Positions 24,338 through 33,796 are shown, counted from the first letter of the stretch. The stretch is 42,765 nt of DNA from Polaromonas sp. (GCA_021737975.1 JAIPCZ010000022.1:1-42765), one strand, 5' to 3'. Program-made: numbers and translations. The notes: generated from the sequence alone by a model not told the origin.

Positions 24338-26722
24338 TCAATCGTAATTGCTGAAACGGCTGGGCAGGCTGCCAGGCTCACGCAGGATCTGGTAGCCGGG
24401 GATATTGTCCTTCAGCGACTTGAGCGGATTCACACCGAGCCGGGTGAACCCCACAAATTCCAGCTGAAACATGATGCGCTGGGTCGCGGTGATGCTGCTG
24501 GTTTGCAGGCGCTCGAACACGATGCGCCCCAGCCAGCAACTTGCATCGTATTCAAAACCCAGTAATGCGTTGACCAGCTTGCGCTCGTTTATGCTGTAGT
24601 TCAGGCGCCCCACGCTGTACCAGCGCCCCTCGCCCTGGCCCTGGCCCGCGGCCAGGTTCTGCCCCTTGTCGCCCCACAGGTCGTTGATCGGCCATTGCCA
24701 GCCAAAATCAACCTGCTCACTGGAATCGCGCTGGTAGCGGTAGGCTGCCGTGAGCGTGCGGTAAGGGCCGGGGTTGTAGCGCGCGGCCAGGGTCGAGCGC
24801 ACCGACTGCTCGGTGGTCGGGTTGAACTGCAGCGTGGCATCGACGCCCCAGTGCCGATCCCAGTTGATGGAGCCGCCAAACAGCAGGTCGCTGACCCGGT
24901 CCTGCGCCGGCAAGTCCCCCGGCAGGGTCACCTTCTGGTCCTGGAAGCGCAGGCGCTGGGCCACACCCAGCCGGGCCGCTTCCGCGCCCGTGGCCGGGTC
25001 CAGAAAGCGCGAGGTGACGCCGAGCGTGAGAAGATTGCTGTCCGAGATGCGATCATTGCCGACGAAGGCGTTTTCCGTGAAAACCGTGGCCAGATTAAAG
25101 TCGTTGGCGCCCGAGTCGTAATTGGGCAGCAGGCTTTGATCGCGGTAGGGGGTGCTGACATAAAACGCCCGCGGCTCCAGCGTCTGGCGCAGCTTGCGTC
25201 CAAACAATTGGGTGTCGCGCTCGAACACCAGGCCACTGTCCAGGCTGAACGTCGGCACCGAGCGGCTGGCCGAGGTGTCGCCATTGGCCAATGGGGTTTC
25301 AAACTGGTACTGGCTGGCGTGTAATTGCACTTTTGGGATCAGGAACCCGCCACCGGCCGTCATTGGGTAACTGGCCTGCAGCAAGGCAAAACTGCGCTGG
25401 CCGTTCGATTGCAAGGTGCGCGTCGGGTCCGATTGAAAGCGGGTGTAGTCGGCATCGACCGCGTACTTCAAACCCGACGAATGGCTCGCTGCGAAGCGGG
25501 TGCTGAGCTGCGGCAGCCGGTCGTAGGGGGGAACGATCGGTGCCGTGACATCCTGCAGGGTTTGCCATTTGAGCGTGCGCACCCGGTTGATCCAGTCCCC
25601 GTTGCTCCAGGACAGGGTGGCATCATTGGCCAGCAGGCGCTGCGTCAGGGAGCCGCTGGTACGGGTGAAATCACGCCAATAGTCGTCGTCGCTGACCCGG
25701 TTCAGGCTCATGGCCAGCTCAGCGCCGTTGTTGGTCCAGGCGCTGGCAATCCGGGCTTGATGGCTCAGGTTGAAGCCCCAGCGATTGGCATCGCGCAACA
25801 GGTCGGCGGGCATCCAGTCCAGGCTGGCATTGCCGGCGTAGTTGGCCTCCAGGTAGCGGAATTCGGTGCCCAGATTAACGCCGCGCTTGCTCATCAGGGT
25901 CGGGGTGATGGTGGCGTCGCGGTTGGGCGCCATGTTCCAGTAGTAGGGCACCGAAATTTCTGAGCCGTTGACCGTGTCCAACCCCACCGAGGGGGGAAGC
26001 ACGCCGGACTTGCGCTTGTCGCTGAGCGGGAAACTGATGTAGGGCACCGGCAGCAGCGGCACGCCCTTGAAGCTGAGCACGGCGCCGCTGGCGGTGCCCA
26101 CATCCCGCTCGTTGTCGAGGCTGATGGTGCTGGCTTTCAAAATCCAGTCGGGCATCCAGCTTGGGCCGGGCAGGCGGCGGCAGGTGGTGAACGTGGCGTT
26201 GTGGATGACGGCCCGCTGCTCATCCAGAAAATCGATGCGGTCCGCCTGGCCATGGGCCTCATTGCGCAAGAAATGGTAGCTGGGCTCATTAAAAAAGCCC
26301 TCAAAGGTCTCCAGGCGCAGTTCCAGCAAGGGGCCCTCATAGACATTGCCCGCGCGGTTGATCAGCACATGCCCGCTGGCCTTCGCCACATCGGTGGGCT
26401 GGTCATACTCCAGCCGGTCGGCCTTGATTACCATGTCGCCACGGCGCAGCATGGCCTGGCCCTCCACCATGGTCTCCTGATTCGCGCGTCCCGTGATGCG
26501 CTGGCCCGAGACAAAACTGGGCAAGCGACCGCGCACCTCCGGTGTTATCTGCTCTTGCAACAGGGGACTGGTTTTCAGCAGCAAAGGCGCGTCAGCGGCC
26601 TGCTGCGCATGCACCAGAGCCGACTGCAGCAGCGCAAGCAGCACGCTCAGGCGCAGCCGGCCGGCGTGATCCCGCGGCCCAAACGCCGCCGCGCCTGGCA
26701 TCAGGCAACGCATGTGGGACAC
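24338..26722 (-). CDS. lptD: LPS-assembly outer-membrane protein LptD
   Basis: A 794-residue LptD (OstA/Imp), the beta-barrel that inserts lipopolysaccharide into the outer leaflet together with LptE. An N-terminal signal region is followed by a periplasmic OstA jelly-roll (GQAMLRRGDMVIKADRLEYD) and a large barrel (about 220-794). Mature cysteines are only two, Cys181 (TFTTCRRLPG) and Cys729 (YDASCWLGR), which correspond to the middle and C-terminal cysteines of the E. coli protein. The start may be GTG 26722 or ATG 26713; both precede the signal peptide and neither has a strong ribosome-binding site. First gene of lptD-surA-rsmA, divergent from amgK over 77 bases. Confidence 0.95.
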   Translation of the reverse strand: MSHMRCLMPGAAAFGPRDHAGRLRLSVLLALLQSALVHAQQAADAPLLLKTSPLLQEQITPEVRGRLPSFVSGQRITGRANQETMVEGQAMLRRGDMVIKADRLEYDQPTDVAKASGHVLINRAGNVYEGPLLELRLETFEGFFNEPSYHFLRNEAHGQADRIDFLDEQRAVIHNATFTTCRRLPGPSWMPDWILKASTISLDNERDVGTASGAVLSFKGVPLLPVPYISFPLSDKRKSGVLPPSVGLDTVNGSEISVPYYWNMAPNRDATITPTLMSKRGVNLGTEFRYLEANYAGNASLDWMPADLLRDANRWGFNLSHQARIASAWTNNGAELAMSLNRVSDDDYWRDFTRTSGSLTQRLLANDATLSWSNGDWINRVRTLKWQTLQDVTAPIVPPYDRLPQLSTRFAASHSSGLKYAVDADYTRFQSDPTRTLQSNGQRSFALLQASYPMTAGGGFLIPKVQLHASQYQFETPLANGDTSASRSVPTFSLDSGLVFERDTQLFGRKLRQTLEPRAFYVSTPYRDQSLLPNYDSGANDFNLATVFTENAFVGNDRISDSNLLTLGVTSRFLDPATGAEAARLGVAQRLRFQDQKVTLPGDLPAQDRVSDLLFGGSINWDRHWGVDATLQFNPTTEQSVRSTLAARYNPGPYRTLTAAYRYQRDSSEQVDFGWQWPINDLWGDKGQNLAAGQGQGEGRWYSVGRLNYSINERKLVNALLGFEYDASCWLGRIVFERLQTSSITATQRIMFQLEFVGFTRLGVNPLKSLKDNIPGYQILREPGSLPSRFSNYD

Positions 26723-26799
26723 GCGCAGGGATCAAAAACGGTGACGGGCATGAAGTAAGCGCGTTAGAGGGCTGGACAGATTTGTAGAATGGATTATCC

Positions 26800-27885
26800 A
26801 TGAGCCAAGCACCTACCCCCGAAGCCCCCGCGCAGCCCGTCATTGGCTGGAGCGATCCCGCCCGCGCCGAGCAATTTGCCCGCTGGCTGACTGCCACCGC
26901 CACCCGGCACGGCTTGCAACCCGGCAGCCTGCGCCTGGCCTCGGCCGACGCCAGTTTCCGGCGCTATTTCCGCATCGACGCCCAAGACGGCAGCCGCATC
27001 ATCATGGACGCGCCGCCCGACAAGGAAAACAGCGCGCCCTTTGTCAAGGTGGCCACCCTGATGCAGGCCGCCGGTGTGCACGGTCCGCAGGTGCTGGCTT
27101 GGGACGAGCCGCTGGGCTTCATGCTGCTGACCGACCTGGGCGCGCAGACCATGATGCAGGTCATCATCCGAGATAACCCCCAAGCCAACCTGCCCCTGTA
27201 TCTGCAGGCGGTGGACGCGCTAATTGCCTGGCAGTTGAGCTCTAAACCGGGCGTGCTTCCACCCTATGACGAGGCGCTGCTGCGCCGCGAGCTGGCGCTG
27301 TTTCCCGACTGGTACATCAGCCGGCACAAGGGCGTGGTCATCGACGACGCCATGCGCCAGACGCTCGACAAGAGTTTCGAGGAAATCATCCGCCACAACC
27401 TGAGCTGGCCCGGCGTCTTTGTGCACCGCGACTTCATGCCCCGGAATCTGATGGCAGGGGGCACACTAGCTGAGCCCTTGGGCGTACTCGACTTCCAGGA
27501 CGCCGTGTATGGCCCCATCACCTACGACATTGCCAGCTTGATGCGCGACGCGTTCCTGAGCTGGGACGAGGACTTTTGCCTGGATGTCACCATTCGTTAC
27601 TGGGAAAAGGCGCGCAAGGCCGGCCTGCCGGTGGGCGACGACTTCGGCGAGTTCTACCGCGGCGTGGAGTGGATGGGCCTGCAGCGCCACCTGAAAGTGG
27701 CCGGCATCTTTGCCCGCCTCACGCTGCGCGACGGCAAACCCCAGTACCTGGCCGACACGCCGCGCTTCATCCACTACATCCGCACCACCTGCGAGCGTTA
27801 CCGCGAGCTCAAACCGCTGCTGCGGCTGGTGGAAAAGATTGAAGGCATCGAGATGCCCAATGTGTTTGGTTTTGGGCGGCAATAG
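26800..27885 (+). CDS. amgK: Amino-sugar/N-acetylmuramate kinase-like phosphotransferase (AmgK family)
   Basis: A 361-residue aminoglycoside-phosphotransferase-fold kinase. The catalytic loop FVHRDFMPRNLM (H-x-D-x4-N) and the metal-binding Asp in LGVLDFQDAVYGP are intact. AmgK phosphorylates N-acetylmuramic acid and GlcNAc at the anomeric position during peptidoglycan recycling, and in many Burkholderiales and pseudomonads it lies beside lptD. Its usual partner, the uridylyltransferase MurU, is not next to it here; rsmE follows after 52 bases. Assignment rests on family likeness and the lptD neighbourhood. Confidence 0.82.
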   Translation: MSQAPTPEAPAQPVIGWSDPARAEQFARWLTATATRHGLQPGSLRLASADASFRRYFRIDAQDGSRIIMDAPPDKENSAPFVKVATLMQAAGVHGPQVLAWDEPLGFMLLTDLGAQTMMQVIIRDNPQANLPLYLQAVDALIAWQLSSKPGVLPPYDEALLRRELALFPDWYISRHKGVVIDDAMRQTLDKSFEEIIRHNLSWPGVFVHRDFMPRNLMAGGTLAEPLGVLDFQDAVYGPITYDIASLMRDAFLSWDEDFCLDVTIRYWEKARKAGLPVGDDFGEFYRGVEWMGLQRHLKVAGIFARLTLRDGKPQYLADTPRFIHYIRTTCERYRELKPLLRLVEKIEGIEMPNVFGFGRQ

Positions 27886-27937
27886 GTTAACCCAAGCGCC
27901 AGCCCAATATAAGTAGAAAAACCGCTCGATCGTGCCC

Positions 27938-28690
27938 ATGCCCCGTTTTTACTGCCCCACGTCCCTGACCCCCGGCGAATTGCTGGACTTGCCCGCCAGC
28001 GCCGCGCGCCATGTGCAGGTGCTGCGCCTGCAGCCCGGTGACGTGATCACCTTGTTCAATGGCGGGCCGGAGGTGCCCGCCAGCAGCGGCGGCGAATATG
28101 AGGCCACCGTCACCCAAATGGGCCGTAGCCAGGTGCAGGTGCAGGTGGGCGCGCACACGGTGGTGGAGCGCGAAGCCGCGCTGCAGGTGCACCTGGCGGT
28201 CGGCATGCCAGCCAACGAGCGCATGGACTGGCTGGTGGAAAAAGCGTCTGAGCTGGGCGTGGCCAGCATCCAGCCGCTGATGACCGAGCGCAGCGTGTTG
28301 CGCCTTGCGGCTGAGCGCGCCGACAAGAAGCAGGCGCATTGGCAAAGCGTGGCGGTGGCGGCCTGCGAGCAGTGCGGCGGCAACCGGGTGCCGCGCATAC
28401 ATGCGGTGATGACGCTGGCGCAGTGGCTCAAGGCGCCAGCCCCGATGGACGCTGCGCAGCACAAGCGCCTGTTGTTGTCCTTGCGGGCCGAGTCGGTGGG
28501 CTTGCGCGAAGCGGCCCATCACACGGCGTCGGGCATCACTTTCCTGTCCGGTCCTGAAGGCGGGCTGAGCCCTGCGGAAGAAGACGCGGCACTGGCCCAG
28601 GGTTTTGCCCCGGTGACGCTGGGGCCGCGCGTGTTGCGTTCGGAAACCGCGGCCATCGCGGCCGCGGCGGCGTTGCTGATCAGCGGCTAG
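27938..28690 (+). CDS. rsmE: 16S rRNA m3U1498 methyltransferase
   Basis: A 250-residue SPOUT-class methyltransferase modifying U1498 of 16S rRNA. The N-terminal PUA-like part has RHVQVLRLQPGD; the C-terminal knot has GPEGGLSPAEE and LGPRVLRSETA, the SAM-binding motifs of RsmE. ATG 27938 (MPRFYCP) fits the family start; a GTG two codons earlier is in frame. The end overlaps the convergent tctA gene by 11 bases. Confidence 0.93.
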   Translation: MPRFYCPTSLTPGELLDLPASAARHVQVLRLQPGDVITLFNGGPEVPASSGGEYEATVTQMGRSQVQVQVGAHTVVEREAALQVHLAVGMPANERMDWLVEKASELGVASIQPLMTERSVLRLAAERADKKQAHWQSVAVAACEQCGGNRVPRIHAVMTLAQWLKAPAPMDAAQHKRLLLSLRAESVGLREAAHHTASGITFLSGPEGGLSPAEEDAALAQGFAPVTLGPRVLRSETAAIAAAAALLISG

Positions 28691-30179
28691 GCTTCAGCTG
28701 ACTCCAGCGGCGGTACAGCGGCGGCACCAGCAGCATCGCCAACACACCGATCCACAAGCCCTTGGAAATGGGGCTTTCCATCAGAATACCCAACTCGCCG
28801 TTGGTGATCGACAAGGCGCGGCGCAGGTTTTGCTCCATCAAGTCGCCCAGCACAAAACCCAGAATCAGCGGCGCCATCGGCACACCGGTTTTGCGCAGCA
28901 AATAGCCGGCAATGCCCAGGCCACCCATCAGCATCAAATCGAAGGTGGTGGCGTGCACCGAATACACGCCGACCGCGCTGATGGCCAGAATACCCGGCAC
29001 CAGCAGCCAGTTGGGCACCAGCAAAATGCGCGTGAACAGGCCCACCAGCGGGATGTTGATGAGCAGCAGCAGGAAGTTGCCGATGAACATGGACGCAATA
29101 AGCCCCCACACCAGTGCCGGTTGCTGCGTGAACAGCGCCGGACCCGGCGTGATGTTGTAGAGCGACAGTGCCCCGATCATCACGGCGGTGGTGCCCGAGC
29201 CCGGCACACCCAGCGTCAGCATGGGGATGAACGAGCCGTTGGCGGAGGCATTGTTGGCCGCCTCGGGCGCGCAGACGCCACGAATGTCGCCCTTGCCAAA
29301 GGTGCCGTCCTGGTCGCTCAGGCGTTTTTCGACGGTGTAGGCCATGGCGCTGGCAATTGTCGCCCCGGCACCGGGCAGCACGCCCACCACAAAACCGATC
29401 AGCGCCGAACGCACGGTGCACCACCAGGTCAGCGCCATTTCTTTCAGGTTGAACAGGTTGCGTCCGGTGGCCCGAATCAGGCCACTGGTATTGGCCTGGT
29501 GCTCCAGCATCAACAGGATCTCGCTGACTGAAAACAGGCCGATCACCACCACAATGAACTGGATGCCGTCGCTCAAGTGCACGTTGTCGCCGGTAAAGCG
29601 GTAGACCCCCGAGTTGGAATCGAGACCCACGGTCGACAGCGACAGGCCAACCACAGCGGCCAGCACCGCCTTCAGGGGCTGGTTGCCCATCAGCCCGGTG
29701 ATGCAGGCAAAGGCAAAACACATCAGCGCAAAGTATTCCGCCGGGCCAAAGGCCAGCGCCCATCGCGCCAGCAGCGGCGCGAACAACACAATGCCGATGG
29801 TGGCAATGGTCGAGCCCACGAAGGAACTCCAGGCCGAAATCGACAACGCGACGCCGCCCTGGCCCTTGGCCGCCATGGGGTGGCCGTCGATGGCGGTCAT
29901 GATGGCGCCCGCGTCACCCGGCACATTGAGCAAAATGGAAGAAATCCGGCCGCCGAATTCACAGCCGATATAAACCGCCGTGAGCAGGATCAGCGCGGTT
30001 TCAGGCGGCAGCTTCAAGGCAAAGGCCAGCGGCATCAACAGCGCCACGCCGTTGATCGGACCCAGGCCCGGCAGCATGCCGACAATGGTGCCGATGAGCG
30101 CGCCAATGGCGGCGACCAGCAGGTTCATCGGCATCAGCGCAACGCCAAAACCTTCGGCCAGATGTTGCAAGGTATCCAT
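28680..30179 (-). CDS. tctA: Tripartite tricarboxylate transporter, large permease subunit
   Basis: A 499-residue membrane protein with about twelve hydrophobic segments. Seen: the glycine-rich TctA signature [19 protein letters not shown] near the N-terminus and its repeat in the second half around [20 protein letters not shown]. It forms the translocation pore of a TctABC secondary carrier for citrate or a related carboxylate. ATG 30179 overlaps the stop of tctB by one base (TGATG), so translation is coupled. Confidence 0.95.
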   Translation of the reverse strand: MDTLQHLAEGFGVALMPMNLLVAAIGALIGTIVGMLPGLGPINGVALLMPLAFALKLPPETALILLTAVYIGCEFGGRISSILLNVPGDAGAIMTAIDGHPMAAKGQGGVALSISAWSSFVGSTIATIGIVLFAPLLARWALAFGPAEYFALMCFAFACITGLMGNQPLKAVLAAVVGLSLSTVGLDSNSGVYRFTGDNVHLSDGIQFIVVVIGLFSVSEILLMLEHQANTSGLIRATGRNLFNLKEMALTWWCTVRSALIGFVVGVLPGAGATIASAMAYTVEKRLSDQDGTFGKGDIRGVCAPEAANNASANGSFIPMLTLGVPGSGTTAVMIGALSLYNITPGPALFTQQPALVWGLIASMFIGNFLLLLINIPLVGLFTRILLVPNWLLVPGILAISAVGVYSVHATTFDLMLMGGLGIAGYLLRKTGVPMAPLILGFVLGDLMEQNLRRALSITNGELGILMESPISKGLWIGVLAMLLVPPLYRRWSQLKPSR

Positions 30180-30649
30180 CAACGCCCCCCCAGCAGAAAC
30201 GACATCACACCGGTGGGCAAAATCACATCCAGCAGCTTGTCAAACAACAAATAGAAACCGAGGCCCATCACCAGGCCACCGATCAGGCTCTTTTTCAGGG
30301 TCCCGCCAAAGGCCATGCCCACCGGCACCGCCATCAGCGTGGTCGCCAGCCAGAAGCCGAGCGTCCGGAAAAGCGCGCCGTACACCATGACGGCAGTAGC
30401 GCACAGGGCCACCGCTTTCCAGTCCAGCGGCGACGTGGCGGCCAGTGCCGGGGTGTTTGACGCCATAACCCGGACCTGGCGCTTGACCAGCAGCCACGCA
30501 CCCACCACGCCCAGAATGGCTGCCAGCAGCGTCGGAAAGGCGCGCGGCCCGACCGGTTCGTAAGAAATTTCGGCGGCATAGCCGTGCGCTGCCCAAGCCA
30601 TGGCCGCAGCCATGACCAGGCAGATCGCGCCCAAGATGCGATCACCCAT
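30179..30649 (-). CDS. tctB: Tripartite tricarboxylate transporter, small membrane subunit
   Basis: A 156-residue protein with about four hydrophobic segments, matching the TctB family: start RILGAICLVMAAAMAWAAHGY, then FPTLLAAILGVVGAWLLV, and two C-terminal helices. It pairs with TctA in the membrane. A strong GAGGGGA ribosome-binding site precedes the ATG at 30649. It follows tctC after a 65-base gap that holds a strong hairpin. Confidence 0.92.
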   Translation of the reverse strand: MGDRILGAICLVMAAAMAWAAHGYAAEISYEPVGPRAFPTLLAAILGVVGAWLLVKRQVRVMASNTPALAATSPLDWKAVALCATAVMVYGALFRTLGFWLATTLMAVPVGMAFGGTLKKSLIGGLVMGLGFYLLFDKLLDVILPTGVMSFLLGGR

Positions 30650-30671
30650 GATGTCCCCTCAAAGAAAATAA

Positions 30672-30699
30672 CTGCCAGCGCTTTTGTCAGCGCCGGCAG
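30672..30699 (-). terminator. Hairpin between tctC and tctB (attenuator/mRNA stabiliser)
   Basis: On the minus-strand transcript CTGCCGGCGC and GCGCTGGCAG form a 10-bp stem (one G-U) with an 8-base loop, followed by a U-rich tail (TTATTTTCTTT). It starts 15 bases after the tctC stop. Such partial terminators let the abundant binding protein be made in excess over the membrane subunits, which I infer here. Confidence 0.7.
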
Positions 30700-30714
30700 T
30701 TGGTCCGGCTTAAC

Positions 30715-31701
30715 TTACTGGGCAACCTTGAGGTTGAAGTCTTTGGCCAGCTGGCGGTAGGCCACCATGCGGTCCTTGATGAAGGCATCGAGTTCCTTGC
30801 CGGTCATGGCGAACTTGAACATGCCGCGCTCGGCGCGCAATTTGTCGTAGGCCGGTGTGGCCATCATCTTGGCAAAGGTGTCGCTCCAGACCTTGAAGTC
30901 GGCATCGCTGACCTTGGGGCCCATGAAGAAGCCGCGAATGATCGGCCACTGCACGTCGTAACCCTGCTCTTTCATGGTGGGCACGCCGGACAGCGAACCT
31001 TCCTGACGCTTGTCGGCCAGGATGGCCAGCACGCGGATCTTGGAGCCGGCCTTGAGCTGCTCTTCGGCTTCGGCGGCATCACCCGAGTACACCTGCACAT
31101 GGCCGCCTTGCAGCGCCGTGATGGCTTCGCCGCCGCCTTCAAAGGCCACGAAGCGCATGGACTTGGGATCTAACCCGGCGGCGCGCGCAGTGAGTGCCGC
31201 TTTCATCCAGTCCTGGCTTCCCACACTGCCGCCGGCACCAAACACCACCTTGCTGGGGTCGGCCTTGATCGCGGCCACCAGGTCCTTGATGGACTTGAAG
31301 GGTGAGTTTTCAGCCACGATCACCGCACCGAAGTCGCTGCCCACGGCGGCGAGCCAGCGCACGTCGTTCTCGTTGTAGCGGCCGAACTTGCCCTGCGCCA
31401 GGTTCAGCAGCGAGCCGCCAGAAAAGGCGATGATGGTGTTGTTTTCATCCGGTCGCTGCGCCACGATGGCGTTGTAGGCCACGGCGCCAATGCCGCCGGG
31501 CATGTAGCTCACGCGCATCGGGTCAACCACGTACTTGCCTTCCAGCAAGGCGGTCTGCGCCAGCTTGCAGGTCAAGTCGAAACCACCGCCTGGCTTGGCA
31601 GGAGCAATACATTCGGTCTTGTCCAGCGGGCCCGCCAGGGCGGAAAGGCTCATCAAACCGGCACAGGCCACAGCGGCCAAAGAAACGTGATGCAGACGCA
31701 T
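30715..31701 (-). CDS. tctC: Tripartite tricarboxylate transporter, periplasmic substrate-binding protein
   Basis: A 328-residue exported solute-binding protein (Bug/TctC family). Signal peptide RLHHVSLAAVACAGLMSLSA with cleavage before GPLDK; mature blocks ECIAPAKPGGGFDLTC and VSYMPGGIGAVAYN form the carboxylate-binding loops, and VVFGAGGSVGSQDW follows. The two Cys (ECIAP and DLTCK) may form a disulfide. ATG 31701 has an AGGAG box 8 bases upstream. First gene of tctCBA. Exact ligand (citrate, tricarballylate or other) is not readable. Confidence 0.93.
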   Translation of the reverse strand: MRLHHVSLAAVACAGLMSLSALAGPLDKTECIAPAKPGGGFDLTCKLAQTALLEGKYVVDPMRVSYMPGGIGAVAYNAIVAQRPDENNTIIAFSGGSLLNLAQGKFGRYNENDVRWLAAVGSDFGAVIVAENSPFKSIKDLVAAIKADPSKVVFGAGGSVGSQDWMKAALTARAAGLDPKSMRFVAFEGGGEAITALQGGHVQVYSGDAAEAEEQLKAGSKIRVLAILADKRQEGSLSGVPTMKEQGYDVQWPIIRGFFMGPKVSDADFKVWSDTFAKMMATPAYDKLRAERGMFKFAMTGKELDAFIKDRMVAYRQLAKDFNLKVAQ

Positions 31702-32155
31702 GAAAAATCTCCTGTAGATGTGTTGAAAATGCCTTCGACCACCAATCGGTAGCCGCGACATGGGGTGACTGTAGAGAAAACCGACTTTCGGCGAGCTTTC
31801 AGTGCATGACCCCAAAAATCGGGGAAAACCCTTACGGTGCGGGCGCGCTGGTGGTTGAAGTCCGTCTTCGTCGCGGGCGCAACTTCCGGGCGGGTGGCCT
31901 TCAGCATCCGGTTGCGCTCGCCGGGTCTGGCCCTCCGCCACGGGTCCGGCGCCTAGCCGTGTGCACCAGCCAGTGGACCGGGTCATTGAGCTCAAGCGCC
32001 AGTTGCCTCAGCCGCTTGGGATGATCGCTTTTGCTCAGTCTGCCGGGCTTGCTGTTTTGGATTTTTTCTTGGCCGCATCGTGCCGGAGTGCTGGCTTGGC
32101 GTGTGATGTGCCGCAGAATTGGGGTATTCCCCAAATTTTCACTTCAGAACCCGCC
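31702..32155. other. 454-base divergent gap between tctC and gpmI
   Basis: No convincing gene lies here. The part near 31702-31800 should hold the tctC promoter. Two open frames cross 31900-32140, one on each strand, but neither product resembles a family I know, and the plus-strand one simply runs into gpmI. The only clear structure is a hairpin just before gpmI (32119-32134). A small unrecognised gene cannot be excluded. Confidence 0.5.
32119..32134 (+). promoter_or_regulatory. Hairpin in the gpmI leader
   Basis: TTGGGG-TATT-CCCCAA is a perfect 6-bp stem with a four-base loop, followed by ATTTTC, 21 bases before the gpmI ATG. It could be a leader attenuator, a terminator for an upstream transcript or a protein-binding palindrome. 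Confidence 0.45.
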
Positions 32156-33796
32156 ATGCTTCAAAAATCTCCTGCTTTTCCCGGTGTGCCCGGCCCGGTT
32201 GTTGTCGTCGTCATGGACGGCTACGGCATCCCCAGGCTCGACGTGGGCAGCGCCATTGCCGCCGCCCGCAAACCCACGCTGGACCGCCTGATGGCCGAGT
32301 GCCCCCACATCAGCCTGCGCGCCCACGGCACGGCCGTCGGCATGCCGTCTGACGATGACATGGGCAACTCCGAGGTCGGTCACAACGCCATTGGCGCCGG
32401 GCAGGTCTACAGCCAGGGCGCGGCACTCGTTGCCAATGCCATTGCTGACGGCTCGATCTGGCGCGGCCAGGCCTGGCAGCAGGTTGTCGCCGGGGCCAAG
32501 GCCGGCCGGGGCGTGATTCACTTCATCGGCCTGTTTTCCGACGGCAACGTGCACAGTCACATCGACCACCTGAAGGCGATGGTGAGCCAGGCCAAGCTCG
32601 AGGGCATCCAGACGGTGCGCATCCACGCTTTGCTGGACGGGCGCGACGTGCCCGAGACCAGCGCGCTGGACTACGTGGCGCCGTTCGAGGCTTTTCTGGC
32701 CGAGCTCAGCACCGACGGTTTTGACGCCCGCATTGCCTCCGGCGGCGGCCGCCAGGCCATCACCATGGACCGCTACGACGCCAACTGGCCGATGGTGGAA
32801 AAAGGCTGGAAAACCCATGTGCTGGGCCAGGGCCCGCAGTTTGCCAACGCCGCCGCCGCAGTGGAAGGCCTGCGCGCCAGACACCCCGGCACCATCGATC
32901 AGGATCTGCCGGAGTTTGTCATTGCCGAAAATGACCAGCCAATTGGCACCATCGAGGACGGTGACTCGGTGGTGTTCTACAACTTCCGGGGTGACCGCGC
33001 CATTGAAATCACCCGTGCGTTTGTCGAAAAAGACTTCAGCCGGTTCGACCGGGGGCGCACCCCTGAGGTCACCTTTGCCGGCATGCTGCAGTACGACGGC
33101 GACCTGCAGTTGCCCAAGCGTTTTCTGGTGACCCCGCCGGCCATCCGGGACACCTCGGGTGAGTGGTTCAGCAAGGCGGGCCTGACCCAGTTTGCCTGCT
33201 CCGAGACGCAGAAATTTGGCCATGTCAGCTACTTCTGGAACGGCAACCGCTCCAACAAGTTCGAGGGCGAGACCTGGCAGGAAGTGCCCAGCGATGTGGT
33301 TCCTTTTGAGCAGCGCCCCTGGATGAAGTCGGCCGAGATCACCGACGCCATGATTGCCGCCGTGCAAAGCGGTAAGTACAAGCTGCTGCGCTGTAACTTT
33401 GCCAACGGCGACATGGTCGGCCACACCGGCAACTTCCGCGCCGCCACCATGGCCGTGGAAGCCGTTGACCTGGCGCTGGCGCGCCTGCTGCCGGCCATTG
33501 CGGCGGCGGGTGGCGTGGCCTTGATCACGGCCGACCACGGCAACGCTGACGAGATGTACGAACTGGACAAAAAAACCAGTCAGCCTTCCCTGAACCCGGA
33601 TGGCTCCTACAAGGCAAAAACCGCCCACACCCTGAACCCGGTGCCGCTGATCCTGTTTGACAAGGTCACCGGTGGCAAGCTGGGGTTAAAACAGACGGCC
33701 ACGGCAGGCCTGTCCAATATCGCGGCCACCGTCGCCAATCTTGTCGGGCTGGAGAAACACGCCAAGTGGGACGACAGTCTGCTGCAGATCAAGTGA
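32156..33796 (+). CDS. gpmI: 2,3-bisphosphoglycerate-independent phosphoglycerate mutase
   Basis: A 546-residue alkaline-phosphatase-superfamily enzyme interconverting 3- and 2-phosphoglycerate in glycolysis and gluconeogenesis. Seen: VVVVMDGYG with a metal-binding Asp21, the phospho-serine motif GNSEVGHNAIGAGQ with Ser72, HALLDGRDVPE, and late metal ligands in ITADHGNADEM. It is about 30 residues longer than the usual bacterial enzyme (about 510-515). ATG 32156 is chosen because the family starts shortly before the MDG motif; the open frame to 31961 is an extension into the leader. It separates the tct transporter from its regulators. Confidence 0.95.
   Translation: MLQKSPAFPGVPGPVVVVVMDGYGIPRLDVGSAIAAARKPTLDRLMAECPHISLRAHGTAVGMPSDDDMGNSEVGHNAIGAGQVYSQGAALVANAIADGSIWRGQAWQQVVAGAKAGRGVIHFIGLFSDGNVHSHIDHLKAMVSQAKLEGIQTVRIHALLDGRDVPETSALDYVAPFEAFLAELSTDGFDARIASGGGRQAITMDRYDANWPMVEKGWKTHVLGQGPQFANAAAAVEGLRARHPGTIDQDLPEFVIAENDQPIGTIEDGDSVVFYNFRGDRAIEITRAFVEKDFSRFDRGRTPEVTFAGMLQYDGDLQLPKRFLVTPPAIRDTSGEWFSKAGLTQFACSETQKFGHVSYFWNGNRSNKFEGETWQEVPSDVVPFEQRPWMKSAEITDAMIAAVQSGKYKLLRCNFANGDMVGHTGNFRAATMAVEAVDLALARLLPAIAAAGGVALITADHGNADEMYELDKKTSQPSLNPDGSYKAKTAHTLNPVPLILFDKVTGGKLGLKQTATAGLSNIAATVANLVGLEKHAKWDDSLLQIK

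Noticed and set aside
31961-32155. 65-residue N-terminal extension of GpmI
   Set aside because: No likeness to GpmI; includes the leader hairpin; the ATG at 32156 fits the family.
32144-33628. 494-codon minus-strand frame opposite gpmI
   Set aside because: Antisense shadow; gpmI shows all catalytic residues on the plus strand.
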